Assembly: GCF_020382885.2 (NCBI RefSeq)
Contig: NC_058512.1
Span: forward strand, 12,178,802 to 12,242,801
DNA length: 64,000 nucleotides
Direction of reading: 5' to 3'
Source: Scatophagus argus
Lineage: Eukaryota > Chordata > Actinopteri > Scatophagidae
Shown here: piece after piece, positions 1-13,312 of the stretch
Layout: every line of letters starts with the position of its first letter
Position numbering within the stretch: position 1 is the first letter of the stretch
Notes under the pieces: model-generated
Databases searched by the model: none
What the model was told of the DNA's origin: nothing
What the model saw: only the letters and a program-made list of their open reading frames with translations
Program-made: the position numbers and the translations under genes

Positions 1-346
1 CCGCCTGTATATCCTGAGGAACATTTTGATTAGTCAAGAAGGCTGTTTTTGGCTGCCAGACTCACTGATAATCTCAGGAGAGAAGCGAGGAACTCAGCCA
101 TGAGACGGAAAACACAAGTTTCATTTCACCTATCTTCTTTCCTCCCTCTCTCCCCCTCGCCCTCTGGCATCCCACTGAACGTCAGCTGGCACAGACAACT
201 ACTCTGCCCCATGGAGATGAAGAAGTGGAAGATGGAAGATGGAAGAGTGGTGAAAGAGGAGCACGATAAGTGAGGTTTAAGGTTTTTCCTGTCAAATCTA
301 CTCCCTGATTTTGGTAGGAGATGGAAAGGGAGTGACAAAAGAGAGT

Positions 347-377
<31 letters not shown>

Positions 378-1826
378 CAAAGTTACACCACTTATTCAAA
401 ACAAAATGCTGCAAAAAGAGGCTTAAACAGAGCTGTCCATGTACCAATTCCTTCTCTCTCCTCTGCCGTGTTTCTCCTTTGGTCTGTCACCCACCCACAC
501 TTATATTCAAACATATGCATGGTTCAGGCGTACGAACCACATATATTCTAACCTACACACATTTGCGCATGTATAGTAACACATCCAACAGAGGAATAAG
601 AGCAGTTGCTGAGTGGCTGGCAGTATGGGACTGGCTGTGATTTCTCTCTTGATAGGATACAGCCAATTTCGACTCATCCAAGGGACTCAGAAAGAGAACT
701 CTTCGCACATGCTCCACGCACAACAAGTGATAGAACAAAATTTACTTATCACGGAAAGATCACTGCCTGCTAGTGAAGTTTTCTTTTATTGTAAAAGTTT
801 TGGGTTTTGTCTTGTTTTTGGTTTTGTTTTTTTCATGGTGATCAAAATTGTAAAACCAAAACCAGCAAAGTTCTCTGAAATTTTTAAAGCTTTGTAGCTC
901 TGCACACATGCCTGATATATTTGCATTTGCAGGAGCACTAACAATATGTTGTTGGAAGAAATATGAAGACACAGCATTTAGTATGAGCAGGATTCAGCAA
1001 CAAGGGAGGGAAGGACCCAAAAACCTGATGCTTCTTATTGGAAATGTGACGTTAGTGTATGTATTATTCTCTTTCATATAAATTAGGATGCCAAACTATT
1101 CAACAGCACCAAGAAGTCTCCAAACATTGAATCAATGTTCCTCTCAAACAGTTTTAGTTTGGGTTACAGTAGATGTACACTGTATTGCCATGCACGCATA
1201 CATACAGACACACACACACACACACAAAAAAACACAAAAACACATTTAGCTGGAGACTTTGCCTCATCAGCATAAACAAACTGGTGGAGAGTAAGTGTTG
1301 GGTTAATATTCATCACCAACACCTGGCAACCCCGCAGCAGGCAAGAACCAGGAAAAGCTCAGGTTACCAAAGCTGATAACGTCAAAGTACACACACACAC
1401 ACACACACACAAAATCAATTTGTTTGACAAAGGACCACATGTTTGTCTCTCTCCTGGTGTGTCTAAGTGATCATGTGAACGTGTGTCAACATGCGTTGTT
1501 TTACAAATAATAAAGCTCGCGTGTGTACACGCACTGTGGAAAGACTGTATTCAGAATTTGACAGTAGTCAAAAGGCAAAAACGCTACAAAAAAATACACA
1601 CACTCACTCACTCACATGCACATACTAACCTTTCCAAGCTACACACCATTAGACTCATACACCATAACCCCACCCCCCACCCTTCAACACACACACACAG
1701 CACACATGCACACGTCTCCAAACAGGTGGCTCTGCTGCCGTCAAGACACAGAGGAAATGGATGTTGCTTTTTCCTCATTAAGTCCCAGAAGTGACAAAAT
1801 GTACAAATCCTTCTCTCCACTCTCAC
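1..1826. other. Intron-like stretch, no gene recognised
   Basis: AT-rich with (GA)n at 351-377 and (CA)n at about 1208-1226 and 1389-1410. Several short open frames are driven by these repeats. No supported exon. Confidence 0.6.
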
Positions 1827-1859
1827 CTCTCTGTGGACGCCTGTCTCCTCCTGCAGCAG
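1827..1859 (-). CDS. Possible 33-nt microexon of the coiled-coil gene
   Basis: On the minus strand CTGTCTGTGCAG is followed by 33 bases (LLQEETGVHRE) and then GTGAGA. It would extend the preceding helix in frame (phase 0). The acceptor tract is only fair and the exon is tiny, so chance is a real alternative. Confidence 0.25.
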
Positions 1860-2139
1860 CTGCACAGACAGGTTTTCCCCAGCTGTTGGCTATGCTAACC
1901 CCCTGCACTATATTTAGGATCTCAACAGGGCTAAATCAAACACAAACAGTGCAGCAGAGACAGAGATATAAAGCAGCAGAGGAAGAGGAAGCAGAGTGGT
2001 GATAAAGGGTTAGTATTTACCGTGTGTGTTGGCTAGCACAGGAGCATCTTTACTGAGGTGTCGCTCACTCCTTCCTTCTTGTTTGCTCTGATCTCCTCCC
2101 TTCTTCCCTGCTCTCTCTGGGTGGGGAATTGTCAAACGG

Positions 2140-2191
2140 CTGCAGCAGCAGCAGCAGCAGCAGCATCAGTAGCAGCTCCAGGGCCTGCGTG

Positions 2192-2246
<55 letters not shown>

Positions 2247-2384
2247 TCCTCTCTTTCCTCCGCCCACCTCTCTACACACTCTCTCTTTCCTATTCTCCCT
2301 TTCCTCTCACTCTCCCCACCCCCGAAGACCCTCCTCCGTAACACCCTTCCTCCATCATTTTCTCCTTTTCTCTTCTGTGCTCTC

Positions 2385-2414
<30 letters not shown>
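2140..2414. repeat. CAG repeat followed by long (CT)n tracts
   Basis: CAG units at about 2140-2166 are followed by (CT)n at about 2196-2247 and again at about 2385-2414. Long open frames on both strands here come from the dinucleotide repeat. Confidence 0.9.
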
Positions 2415-2418
<4 letters not shown>

Positions 2419-3319
2419 TCTGCTCAATTTCCCCCTTTCTCTCTCGCACTGTACGCGTGTGCAGCGAGCTGCGGAAATCCACTCTGTTGAATTAATCAGC
2501 CAGCTTCACTGCTACAACTATCAGCTACATCAAAAGCTGCTGTTAGGAGAAGAGGTATTATTGGCAATAGGAAGCAGACATCTTGGAGTGTGTGGAAAGC
2601 TGCCCTGTACAACCACAGTCTGGTCCTTCCTTCCTGTCTGCCAAATTGACTGAAATAACAGCAGCCTGCATGATGCTGGCTGCTGCCAGATAGACCCTCC
2701 CTCTTCTCCTCTGCTCTCCAATTCATGTCTTCAGCCATGACACTAATTGAAGAGGGTCTTGACTGATGGCACTTTTTCCATCCTATAATAAATTTACTTT
2801 AGCTGGTAAGTTGTAGTAATCGCTGTGAAAATGCGTGGAATCAGCTTATTGAAAGTAGGAAAATTTGTATAATTTATAGAATATTATACAGTGAGCAATG
2901 TTTGTTCCTGTTTACTCTTTCAGGGTATTTTACTGTAGTTTGGGTCTTACCGATCTAAACTATTAAAATGGTCCTCTGCATTTCCAATTACCTCATGTCT
3001 TCTCATGTCTGTTGTTTGCTACCATATTTAATGCCGTTTATAACGTGTGGTCAGTGAGCTATGGACTAACATGTAAATGAAGTTTCTTCTGCTTCATGTG
3101 GGAGCTTTAAACTGTTGCACCATTGTGTATATTGTGGCATTGCAGGAGTGACAGTGTGACATCTGATGAGTAAACATTCTTTTTATTCTGCAGAGGTGAC
3201 ACAAATTAAGACGCCTCTATTTTACCCCGGCTGTGCTCTGTAAACAAGCAATATCAGCATGGCATCTTATAGTTGTATGTTATGGGGTGTAGTTATTAAG
3301 GAGGAGCTGGGATTGTTTT

Positions 3320-3349
3320 TTGTTGTTGTTGTTGTTGTTGTTGTTGTTT
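3320..3349 (+). repeat. (GTT)n microsatellite
   Basis: Ten uninterrupted GTT/TTG units follow a short T tract. Confidence 0.9.
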
Positions 3350-4590
3350 GCTTGGGGCATTAAATTACAAAAAGTAAAGGTAGGGTTAGGGTGAAAGCAG
3401 AAGTTATTGACCCATATGTTTGGATATAAAAGCAGCCTCCTTTAGAGGCAACATGGGGTGAGTGTTTCATACTAGCATCATTCATGTAATTGTACTCCAC
3501 TTTGGTAGGGTAATGAAGCCCTTGCTGAGATATTCAAAATTTATTGAGGTACTTTCATGTAAAAGTTACTGGAAAAAAAAGAGCCCAAACACTTGTTTTG
3601 TTCTACATGTTTCATATGTGGCTAAATTTCATCCCCATGTGACCAATTATTCCATTTTCAGTCTGTTCCAACTCTAATCCTCACAGTTTCACAGCTTTTA
3701 GCCTTTAACTACAACACAGAACACACTTGCAGTCACACTGCCTACACTGCCTTGTCACAATGAGTAATTATATCACATTGACATCAGCTTATGTGTGGGG
3801 GCTCATGCGTGTCTGTGCATGTGTATGTGTGAGAGTGACTGTGGGTATACCACAGTTAGCCCCTAAAATGATTTAAGCCGGTTAAAGGGATTTTCAATTA
3901 ATCCAGGAGGGCCCTACATTTTGACAGTGCTATATTTTTAGTACATTCTTCTTCTGAGGCAACAGAATGTATTTTCCCCTCCACTTTAAAGGCTAATATG
4001 ATTCAGAACTCCCACAAGATGGCCTATTAATTTGTTTCGGACACTGTCAGCGTATGTGCTGAAATTAAGCTAATGCTGGACATTTATGTAACTCTCTGTA
4101 TCTCTCAGATGAACCTGATTCTGCCAGTATTCACAGATTTTCTTTTCTGCTATTTCTATAGCCAGCATCAACTCAAAGAAGGATTAAAGCAGTAGTTGCC
4201 CAGGAAACAGCACTGTGGGGTACAATAAAAATTGCAGTGGATTGTATACTGACTTAATAATGTTACTGTGAGCAGTTCTGTTTGGATGATACTGAAAGTT
4301 AAATGTATGGTTGAACTGAAAATACTCTCCATGAAACAGCTTGTGCTAGGATTTTTTGAAAAAAGCAGCTGTTCAAGATCAGAAAGGAAAGTCCAATAAA
4401 TAAGACTGCAGCAGCTTGTGATTGTGGCTGTGGTTTTGGATGTTTCCAAAGTGATAAGAATTATGGAGAAAGGTTAAGACATTTTACACTTAAAACTAAA
4501 ATGTTACAGGATGACAGGTGGTTAGATTCAAAATAAGGTGGTTAAATTCAACCTTTTTTCTCCTGTAGTCTCAGTTATAAAATTAAGTAA

Positions 4591-4700
4591 ATTAAATTAA
4601 ATTAAGTTTTCGCCCGTAGTCAGCTGGGATAGGCTCCAGCTCCCCTGCGACCCTGACGGATAAGCGGTATAGAAAATGGATGGATAGATAAATTAAGTAA
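4591..4700 (+). mobile_element. 3' tail of a retroposon (SINE or RTE-like) with target-site duplication
   Basis: The motif CAGCTGGGATAGGCTCCAGC, then GACGGATAAGCGGTATAGAA and an ATGGATGGAT tail, is a retroposon 3' end common in teleost genomes (from memory; family not certain). The direct repeat AATTAAGTAA stands at 4581-4590 and 4691-4700, as expected of a target-site duplication. Confidence 0.7.
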
Positions 4701-7700
4701 GTCTAGATTTGACATGAACAATTTTCCTGATTACCTAGTGGTATCGCAGTTTGGGCTGTGAGGCAACAAGTCTGAGGCGCATTTATCCTGCTACGGAGAA
4801 CTTAGGACCAGGCTCCTGGTCGTACACTTAATGTAGGTTTTATATTAATTTATCACACATTTTCTTGTGATAATTTCTTCTGCTATATCGCCTTATGATC
4901 CACTCACTACCAGGAAGAAAGTATAACCCATTTAAAAATTTGTGGGTGAAATTACTTCTCTGAAAATGTCTTAAATGTGATTATGTGCCGGCCTGGCTTT
5001 CCCTGATATACATTAGATCTGCTTAAATTACCGCAGACATGAAGCTGTACAGGCCAGACCACTGGCCTCAGTCAACCCCTGTGCCTGGGTGTAGGCACTA
5101 AGGAGGTTAGGCCAGGAAATAGGAGGGGGAAGACAGAGGGAGAGAGAGAGAGGACAGGTTTATAAGTGTTGCAGCGGACAGAGGGGAAAGACTAGGGATT
5201 TATGAGAGAATAAGAGACAAGAGAACAGAGTAGACGTGAGGGAAGAAAAAGAGCTGAGAGAAATAAACAAATAAAAAGCACTAAGAAGGTTTTTTTTCTA
5301 AATGCTGAGCACAAGTTGTGAAACTGGTGAGGGTGTGTTCTTAATTTTGCTTGTGTTTTGTCTATTTGCAAGTGTTTTCTTATGTTGCAGTGTGCTGAGC
5401 TCTCAGGGACACCATAGTAAACCGATTATATTGATAGTCGAATAATTGAGCTGGCTATGAGCTGTGCCTTTTTCGCTATCTTTTATTTCTAGAGTCATCA
5501 TGGACAGAGCTGATAAAAGTTTTTAACCAAGTAACAGATCCACATACTAAAAAAATCTTCAGGGAAAATCCATGTTAGTTCGACTGCACACAGAAATTTA
5601 AAAGTAGCTTATTTTAAAGGGGTCCTGATTAACAAGTTTCTTTGTTACTCTCATTTTCACATTTTAAATTTTTTTGCACTGGTCAAGTCACAGTTTGGCT
5701 AAACTTAGCAGGGAGATTAAAAGGTTCACTGAGTTTTCAGTTCTATTATGAGCTTCTTCACTGTGTACCTTCTGCTGAGGTACAAGAAGACAAGGCTCTC
5801 TTTCAGATTCTAGCTCTGCAGGGCCATCAAATCTTCCTTCATAGGAAGGAGTCAGATACAGGTAGAATGATACTTGTGAGCAAACACAATTTATAAAGCA
5901 TTACATTTTTCATAGCTTTGTTTTTATTATGTACAGTAAGTGGTATATAAGTGTATATTATGTTCAGTAAGAAATACATTGAGTATGTTTTTCTCAGGGG
6001 ATTATCATATGAATGGCTTTGGTTTTGCTCTCAGTAGTTTTTAAGGAACGGACTGGGAAAAGAGAATAATGTAGTTAAATAAAGACAAGTTGAGCTAGCT
6101 GAAAGCACACTGTCTGAGATAAACTCAATTAAGAAAGCAATAGAAACTTCAAGCCTAAATACACCCTGTCTAACATCTGCTGTTCAAACAGCTTTGTGAG
6201 TCAAAACAATGTGAATTTTCTGACCATCCTGTGGGCGGTGGTCATATTATTCCAGCTGATTTGTGCTACTTCACACAGAACTAATATTAACTCTGGTTTG
6301 TCTGTGCATCTTTGATTAGAGGGAGTTAAAATGGAGATTGCTGGGTCAGCCGAGATAATCCAACTATTAGGGATTATTGATTAGACGTTTTTCCTCGTTA
6401 TATTAGGACAGCTCATATCATCATGAGGATTATCATCTGAGTGGGCCAGCTGCTAGCTGTACACAATCGTTGCCATAGAGATGGTGCCCAGCAGGGAGAC
6501 AGCTGTGGCCTTTCAGCAGCAGCCTTGCAGCACACAGAAGGTCATTCCTCACCGAGGGTACCTTTCTCCGACTGTCCATCACAGATTGTTTCCAGGCAAC
6601 TGGACTAAAGCTTTTTGTTTAGATTTTTTTTCCTCCTTTTTTTCAGAGATGCAGTCTACCCTCTCAGTATTTTGTCTTTAAAGAACTGAAAAAACAGACA
6701 GAGAAAGGAGCATCTACCTGTGCTACCCCATGAAATTCATTTTCAGTGTTAGAAGAGGGATCACAAGCAACAGCATAAGGCTGTGGATTTTAGGCATTTG
6801 GCTGACAGCCTCATCTAACAGCCTCATCTACCTTTAAAAAGAATAGTTTCCCCTGTTGCAGGTACAGTAACTCTTTCCCCAAAGATGCAGATCAATAGAG
6901 TCTACCTTAGTGCAGCCCCTCAGCTCAACACTGTCACGCTATGACAAAATGGGCACCTAAACTGTTTCCTCTTAATCTTGAGAGCAAGCAGGTGTCAGAT
7001 ACCCAAGCTGCTAATACCACTCTGGGTTTGAATGAAATACTTTGCCACATTGAGAACTGGGATGTTATGATTTGGCACTGTGGACACAACAGTCAGTTAC
7101 TATTACAGTAACTTAAAAGTAGCATTAGCACACTGCTAATGTGCTAATTTACAATGATGATGATAACTGTAATGGCTTAGAAAAGAGCTGAGAATTAAAG
7201 AGTCATGAAAACAGGAAAGAGGGATTTGTTAGTGAAGCCATTCATTTAAAGTGTAACTAACTGGCATTCAGCCATCTGGTGTGTTCAAGTGTGTGTGATT
7301 GTAGCAGCATATCTCTTAATCTTATATCTTCAGTCTAATGAACTGCCACAAGCAGTGGCAGTATATTTAGACTGGCTGTTAATTTTACAATTATCAAGAG
7401 CGATTTTTAAAATATAGATTTTTTTTCACCCAGATTTTCCTTCATCTAATAATAGAAAGAAAATTAATTTAACATTAAACTCAAAACCAATGATTGTGAT
7501 ACCCAGCCATCTTTTCTATTCTTCCAATACTCTGAGTAAGCCCACAGTATATCTGCATGAGCAAATATGTGAGGGTGGAGTCGCTCTCACGACTGAGCTT
7601 CTCTTAGTCTGGCTGATCCATAGCCGAGTCTTTCTTCTTTTTTTGCATGAATGACCATGATGCAGCCTGTGATAGTGTAGCTGTCAGCGGTGACAGCAAA

Positions 7701-8999
7701 AAGACTGCAGGGCTTCCAGGACTACCTCCAACAATATCTACCCATATATATATATATATATTTGTTTGGGGAAAAAAAACAACATGAATACACTCACAAA
7801 CACAGAGACATAATTACGTAACATTACTGAGTTACTGACTACTGCATGTTGGCTGTGATGGCAGACAGGTTGACATTTTGGTTGTGGCGATGGACAAAAT
7901 CTCCCAATGGGCAGGTGGCTGTAAATGTCATTATTTGAAAAGAAATGCTTTATTATATTTAGATATACTCACATAAAAGGGAAAATGTTATTTTAAAAAA
8001 AGTTAACACTGTGCTGTGTTATGAGCTATTTTGCAAGTTGAGTTGTGAAAGGAGAGTGAGCAGTGGTTCCTGGGAAAGTTTTACAAGAAAAAGTGATGTT
8101 CATTTGTATCGTTTAGTTTTGGGATACATAAGAAACAAATGGTATGATGAGGGAAATTATTTGATATTTAGTCTACATAGTATTTAGTAGGCTTTTTCAA
8201 ACATATTCTCATTGCATCTATATCACATTGATGAGAGGAAGGCGAAAGCATTCTCAGTTGCAAACCAAATGAATGCTGTGACAATCTATTTTAGTCTGAA
8301 AGTTACTCAACTGATATCATCAATAACATATTTGTAAATGAACACTGCTGCATGTGGGTCTCACTCTATTTTACTGAAACTAATTTCAAGCCATTGAGGG
8401 TTATAACAGAAGCAGCCATTATGCTCTGTCAGTTCCCCTCTGACAGTCTGTCCACACTCCTGCAAATGGGCGTGTTGCCAAGACAACAGCTCACACACCT
8501 TACCATCTGAGACCACATTAGGGAAGCCTCCAAAGGACAAATTCACTAAATACACAAATGCACACAAATGCACACATGAACATACAGTACAAGCAAAAAT
8601 ATGCATGTCTCCGTGCACACTCCCACACGTAATGAAAACGCACAATGAAACCACATCCACATAACACATGCCCACATGTCTGCTTAACCAAGACAAAACA
8701 GAGGGGGTGTACATGTGCACAGGGCCATGTGAGTCACACCGCTATACACAGCTGTGTCCTAGAAGAATAAAAGCTGCATCACGGACTAAACACAGTGTAT
8801 ACACACTCTCTACATACATAAAATAAGTACCACAAGAGTGACATCTTAATAGTTTCAAGCTCCCTAAATGAGAGTATAGTTCCATAGTTTCATTCCAGAG
8901 CAGAATTATCAGTAAATATGAATATTGTGTTCATTTGCAGGCAAAATAATGTGTGAGGAAAAAATACAAAAACTGGGGCGGCGGTAGTGGGAAGCTTAC

Positions 9000-9140
9000 C
9001 AGTTTCCTGTACTGCTGTTTCTCTTGGCGAAGCGTAGCTACCTCTAGCTTCAGAGCTCGGTTTCTCTCCTCCAGCAATCGGAAGCGGTTCACATTGTAGA
9101 CTGAATGTCCTGCTGGCTGGGCTGAAACTTCATATCTTAA
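9000..9140 (-). CDS. Second coiled-coil exon of the same unrecognised gene
   Basis: A T-rich TTTTTTTGCAG acceptor and a GTAAGC donor bound 141 bases in phase 0. The 47 residues begin LRYEVSAQPAGHSVYNVNRF and continue as a charged leucine-rich helix (RLLEERNRALKLEVATLRQE) ending QQYRKL. Both splice sites are strong and codon use looks coding, so this is the best-supported exon of the gene. It sits about 7 kb downstream (minus strand) of the exon at 16216-16359. The role is unknown; a structural or adaptor coiled-coil protein is the plain reading. Confidence 0.65.
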
Positions 9141-9765
9141 CTGCAAAAAAAAGAAAAAAAAATACAACCCACAAACAAAACAAATATGAGAAGAAATTAC
9201 CAATACAAGATATTTCTGGTATTGATATATTATAAATAGTAGCGTTCATACTATTTCATGTAAAATCTAACAAGACTAAATATAATATAATATAAATATA
9301 TATCATAGCATCACTAGAATGATTGTGAATAATATCAGCCTGCCCTGCTCAAAAAGTTGACCAATGTATCAGGTTCATGTATTCACCACAAGTCTAATAT
9401 TAAGACTATTTATCTATGAGTGCCAGAGTTTTTGCTTGTTTTGATTGCAAAAAAGTTTAACAGTAATCCGTCTGACCAGGGGTCTTTAGGTCTTCATCAT
9501 CTAACCAGGAGTATTTCATTGACTACATGAAAACTTTAATCAATCAAAAATCAGATGATTACCAAAATAATCAGGATTCATCATCTGGGCAGCATAAATA
9601 TTGATACTAAATTACATGCTAATCCATCCCAGACCATCCAACAGACACACTGACTATATTCAGTATAAAAATACATATGGAGGAAACAAGCACTTGATTA
9701 ATGTAAGTTCAGAAAAAAGGACACTGGGCTACTGTCAATCTTGCTTACAGTGATGTACTCAGGCT

Positions 9766-10080
9766 TTAGTTCCATCCCATGGGGTCAGTCACAGGAAAAG
9801 GATTATCAGGTCTGAAAATGAAGCTGCTACTGCAACAGGTTTTGAGCCTCAGCAGGATTTGCCAGTCAGTGTTTTCCTCCTTAGAAATTTTCTTGATGGG
9901 ATTGAACCATCCATGGAAATACACTGCATATCTGTAATAGGCAGGCTGGAAGCTTCTCTTGAGGTATTTCTCAGTTAGTTTTCCTTCGTGCCAGACTTCA
10001 ATATGGCGGCACTTTTTTGAGTTCACAGTTGCGTTGTTTTGGAATAGAACTGCTCTGCTGTTAATCTGCACTTTTCAGAA
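9766..10080 (-). repeat. Candidate dispersed repeat with a 101-codon open frame
   Basis: The minus strand is open for 101 codons, ending DNPFPVTDPMGWN. Its last 50 bases resemble 12218-12310 on the same strand (shared CCTGT-ACTGACCC and GGGATGG), so it is more likely a transposon-derived repeat than a gene. I do not recognise the family. Confidence 0.35.
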
Positions 10081-12217
10081 CTTCCAGTCACTTTGAGGCC
10101 ACCAGAGGAGTTGCAGATGACAGAGGAACTGAGCAGGTGTTTGGCTCAGGAAAGTGGGAAACAGGATGTAAACTCTGCCTGTGCCTCCTGGAATTAAATA
10201 CTCTCCATGGATGTCAGTATGCCCTTAGCTCTGTTTTGTGTCAGATGAAATAACTCTTGCCTATATGCTAATCTAAAAATGGATGTATGCTCCACTCTGC
10301 TCTCAATAACATTAATGTACTAACATTTTGCAGAGCTACAGTCTGAAATCCCAAATGGGATGTAGTCTTCTCATTTGCCTCTTGAAAAAAGCACACTTAG
10401 CCAGGCCAGCCACACCAACATTACCACAGCTATAAAAGGAAAACATTACCAATTTAGACAAAAGAAACCTGTGCTACTCTCATTGTGCTTGTTTTACCTC
10501 TGCTTTCTCTCCAAAATTTAAATTACGTTTTTTAATTTGGAGGTAAACTAAGGAAGAGATGAAAAGCTCACTGTTGTCTTCAAGCACTCTTTCCTTGTAG
10601 TAACCCCTGACAGACCAACCACCAGATGGTTCAGTTTATATTATTCTAATATATCAATTAGTATGTTACCAGAGCATTTGGTATCTTGTCAGGCGCACAA
10701 AGGAGCTCACACACACTAAGACAACAATCATATCCCCTGACTGCATGCCAGACTATCATCCACTACAAAACAAATGCAAAAAAAACAAAGTTGCAGGCAA
10801 TATGTCAGTTTACACAGACAGCCAAAGCTACCAAAGCCAGTGTGATGGCCCTGCCAAGCAGATAGAAAGACAGCCAGTTCCACCTGCTATTACAGCAGAC
10901 CTGCCAAGCGGACAAGCCTACAGATAGACCCACCAGTGTAACATAGTGGACTTTCCAACAACAGACAGAGAGACAGATAGACAGAGAGATAGATAGACCT
11001 GCCAACCAGTACTGTGAGTTTTCCAAACTGACAGACAGACTAACACATTCAGTCAGCCTATTTAGAGAGAGATATTTGGCCATATGGATATCTGTGTGAG
11101 AACTGATTTATGAGTCATTTAGAACTGAAAACCACTGGTGCAAAAATTGAATATGCGCTCAAAAAAACAAAAACAAAAAGAAATAAACTGACAACATGTG
11201 GTCGGAACAGAGAAGAATGAATATGGGATGACAATGACACTGATTCTGAATATTTCAAATCTTTTTTATGATATACAAAACAAAAGGTGGACCACACATC
11301 AACTCTTATCACTGCCATGTTGATACATCTAACTCAGATATGATAAGTCTGGCCTTCAAATTAGTCAGTGATGCAGACAGCACAGGTTGAGACCACAACT
11401 AGTCCTCGGTCTGGCAGAACCCAAACGTGCCGTCCACTTGGGGGACATCTACCTTCTCCTGAGGGAGCTCTGAGAGGAGCTACGTCAGGGTCGGAAATCA
11501 TGACATACTCGGTCACTCCGAGGTAACAGGAAATACTAACAACATCTCCTGCTAAATGTGAGCCAAGAGGGGAGGAACGTAAAAGGGACGGAGTGCAAGT
11601 TACGGAGAAACATTGAGGGACATGCATCCACTCCCAATGTTGTGTCGTCTCACACAGTTTCAGAGCTCCAGCCTTTAGATTCACTGTGGACAAGAAAATA
11701 ACATTCTAAACAAATCAAAAATTTGGCATTCATTCATCCAGTCATTTTGTGATTGAACAGTGGTTATCTTTATTTTCTTTCTGTTTCCCGAGTTTGGCAA
11801 AAAGGTGCACAATTTTGCTCCACTGTGGGTGACCATAGGATAAGATGCAAAAAAAGTAGAAATACTGCCTTAATAAGCAGATTGAGAAAGTGTGGAAGTA
11901 TGAGACAGGAAGAAAGCGTTCATTAGAAAAACTGCACATTACGCAGTCTCACAAAGAACGAGAGCGAGAAGACCCGGCGGCAGTCACCTTGAGACTCTTA
12001 ACATCAAACAAAAGATTTTCCTATGTGTATGCCTTTAATATTAGGTTTCTCTTCTTTTCATATTCATTGCAGCGAGACACACAAACAAAATATGATAACC
12101 ACTTCCAAGTGCTTGTCTACATCTGTCCCATAAGCTGCTCTTACCCAGCGTCACAAAGCACTTTATTAAAAGTGGCTTGCTTCCTCTTTTATTTGTTTCA
12201 TTCAAATTGAATAAAAC

Positions 12218-12310
12218 CAGTGTGAGTGAGAGTCCATCCCAAACGGGTCAGTAACAGGTAAGGATTACTTGAGTTATAAATGAGGTTTTGATGGGGGTGA
12301 GACAGCATTT
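12218..12310 (-). repeat. Shorter diverged copy of the repeat at 9766-10080
   Basis: It shares about three quarters of the bases over 50 positions with the 3' end of the longer copy, in the same orientation and without an open frame. Confidence 0.35.
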
Positions 12311-13260
12311 ACGCAGGATCAAAACCAAGTAGTTATGGAAACTTTAAAGCTCTACTTGTGCCTTGTCAATGATGCCATGTGAAAAATGCATGAGGTAATC
12401 TCTTAACAGCATATGCCCATTGTGTCCTACCCAGTGCTTCAGGCATTCATGGCTCAGAGTTACCTACCGACTAATAGCTTTTATTAGCGAACATGTGGTT
12501 AAATTCACAATACTTTCTCTAACTACTTCAGATTCCAAATTATATCTACAATAATTTCCTTCTATAAAAGACATAAATTCTTTGATTACCAAGCATGAGA
12601 CAAAGGTCAAAGCACATTCTCCAACTAAAAGCCCGTGTCAACAGCACAGACACCTGAGCTGAGAAAGTCTCTAACCTACTGTGTAGCATTTGTGCACAAG
12701 CTGGGATTCAATGAGAAGTTCATGAGTTGGAAAAAGACATGGTAAAACACTACAAAATTCTCTACACCAGATTATTTAATCGCATGAAAGGAGCATTAGC
12801 AGTTCAAACATATTTGACACTAACAGGAAAAAAACAAGAGTCGACTTCATTTTTATGGATTGTCTGACATTCAAAGAACTGTTGAGAACACCAATGATGG
12901 GTACACTCACTGAATTATCTGTTTAAAACTGAAGCACAACTGGAGGCTGGGGTAACTGTTTATTAAGCAAAGCAGATAATGTGGGTAGCTATTAAGCTGT
13001 TACAGCATATAATTATGTAATAGGGGCTTTTTACTACTTTATGCCATGCACAGTTAGGCTTTCCTCTACTTTTGCAGTAATTAATAGTTACAGATACAGA
13101 TAGCCACATCGTGACACTGAGAAACTCTATGAGTGTGTTCGTAAAGCTGTCGTATTCTGGGGGTTTTATGCCAATATTGCATTGTTGGATGACTTATGAG
13201 GAACACAGGAGTATGGGTTAGGAAAGCAGCATGTGGTGGCTGGACATGAGCCAAGGGCAT

Positions 13261-13312
13261 TGTGGTTAAGCGGTGTGTGTGTGCTCAGCCAACCGAGCCA
13301 CCAGGATATCCC
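13261..13312 (-). mobile_element. Possible tRNA-derived SINE head fragment
   Basis: On the minus strand CCTGGTGGCTCGGTTGGCTG resembles an RNA polymerase III A box (TGGCTCNGTNGG). No B box or cloverleaf follows, so this is not a tRNA gene. Confidence 0.3.

Larger units (their letters stand above)
1860..8999. other. Intron-like stretch with repeats
   Basis: Probably intron of the minus-strand coiled-coil gene. It holds a CAG/CT-rich low-complexity zone (2140-2420), (GTT)n at 3320-3349, a retroposon tail (4591-4700) and (TA)n at 7744-7760. No further exon is supported. Confidence 0.5.

Noticed and set aside
2058..2495. Open frames of up to 145 codons on both strands
   Set aside because: They are translations of CAG and (CT)n repeats (Ser-Leu or Arg-Glu strings).
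8361..8720. Minus-strand open frame of 119 codons as an exon of the coiled-coil gene
   Set aside because: The only good donor (GTAAGG) pairs with an acceptor that would bring in a TGA in the required phase; composition is CA-repeat driven.
13261..13312. tRNA gene
   Set aside because: Only an A-box-like sequence is present; no B box, acceptor stem or anticodon arm can be drawn.
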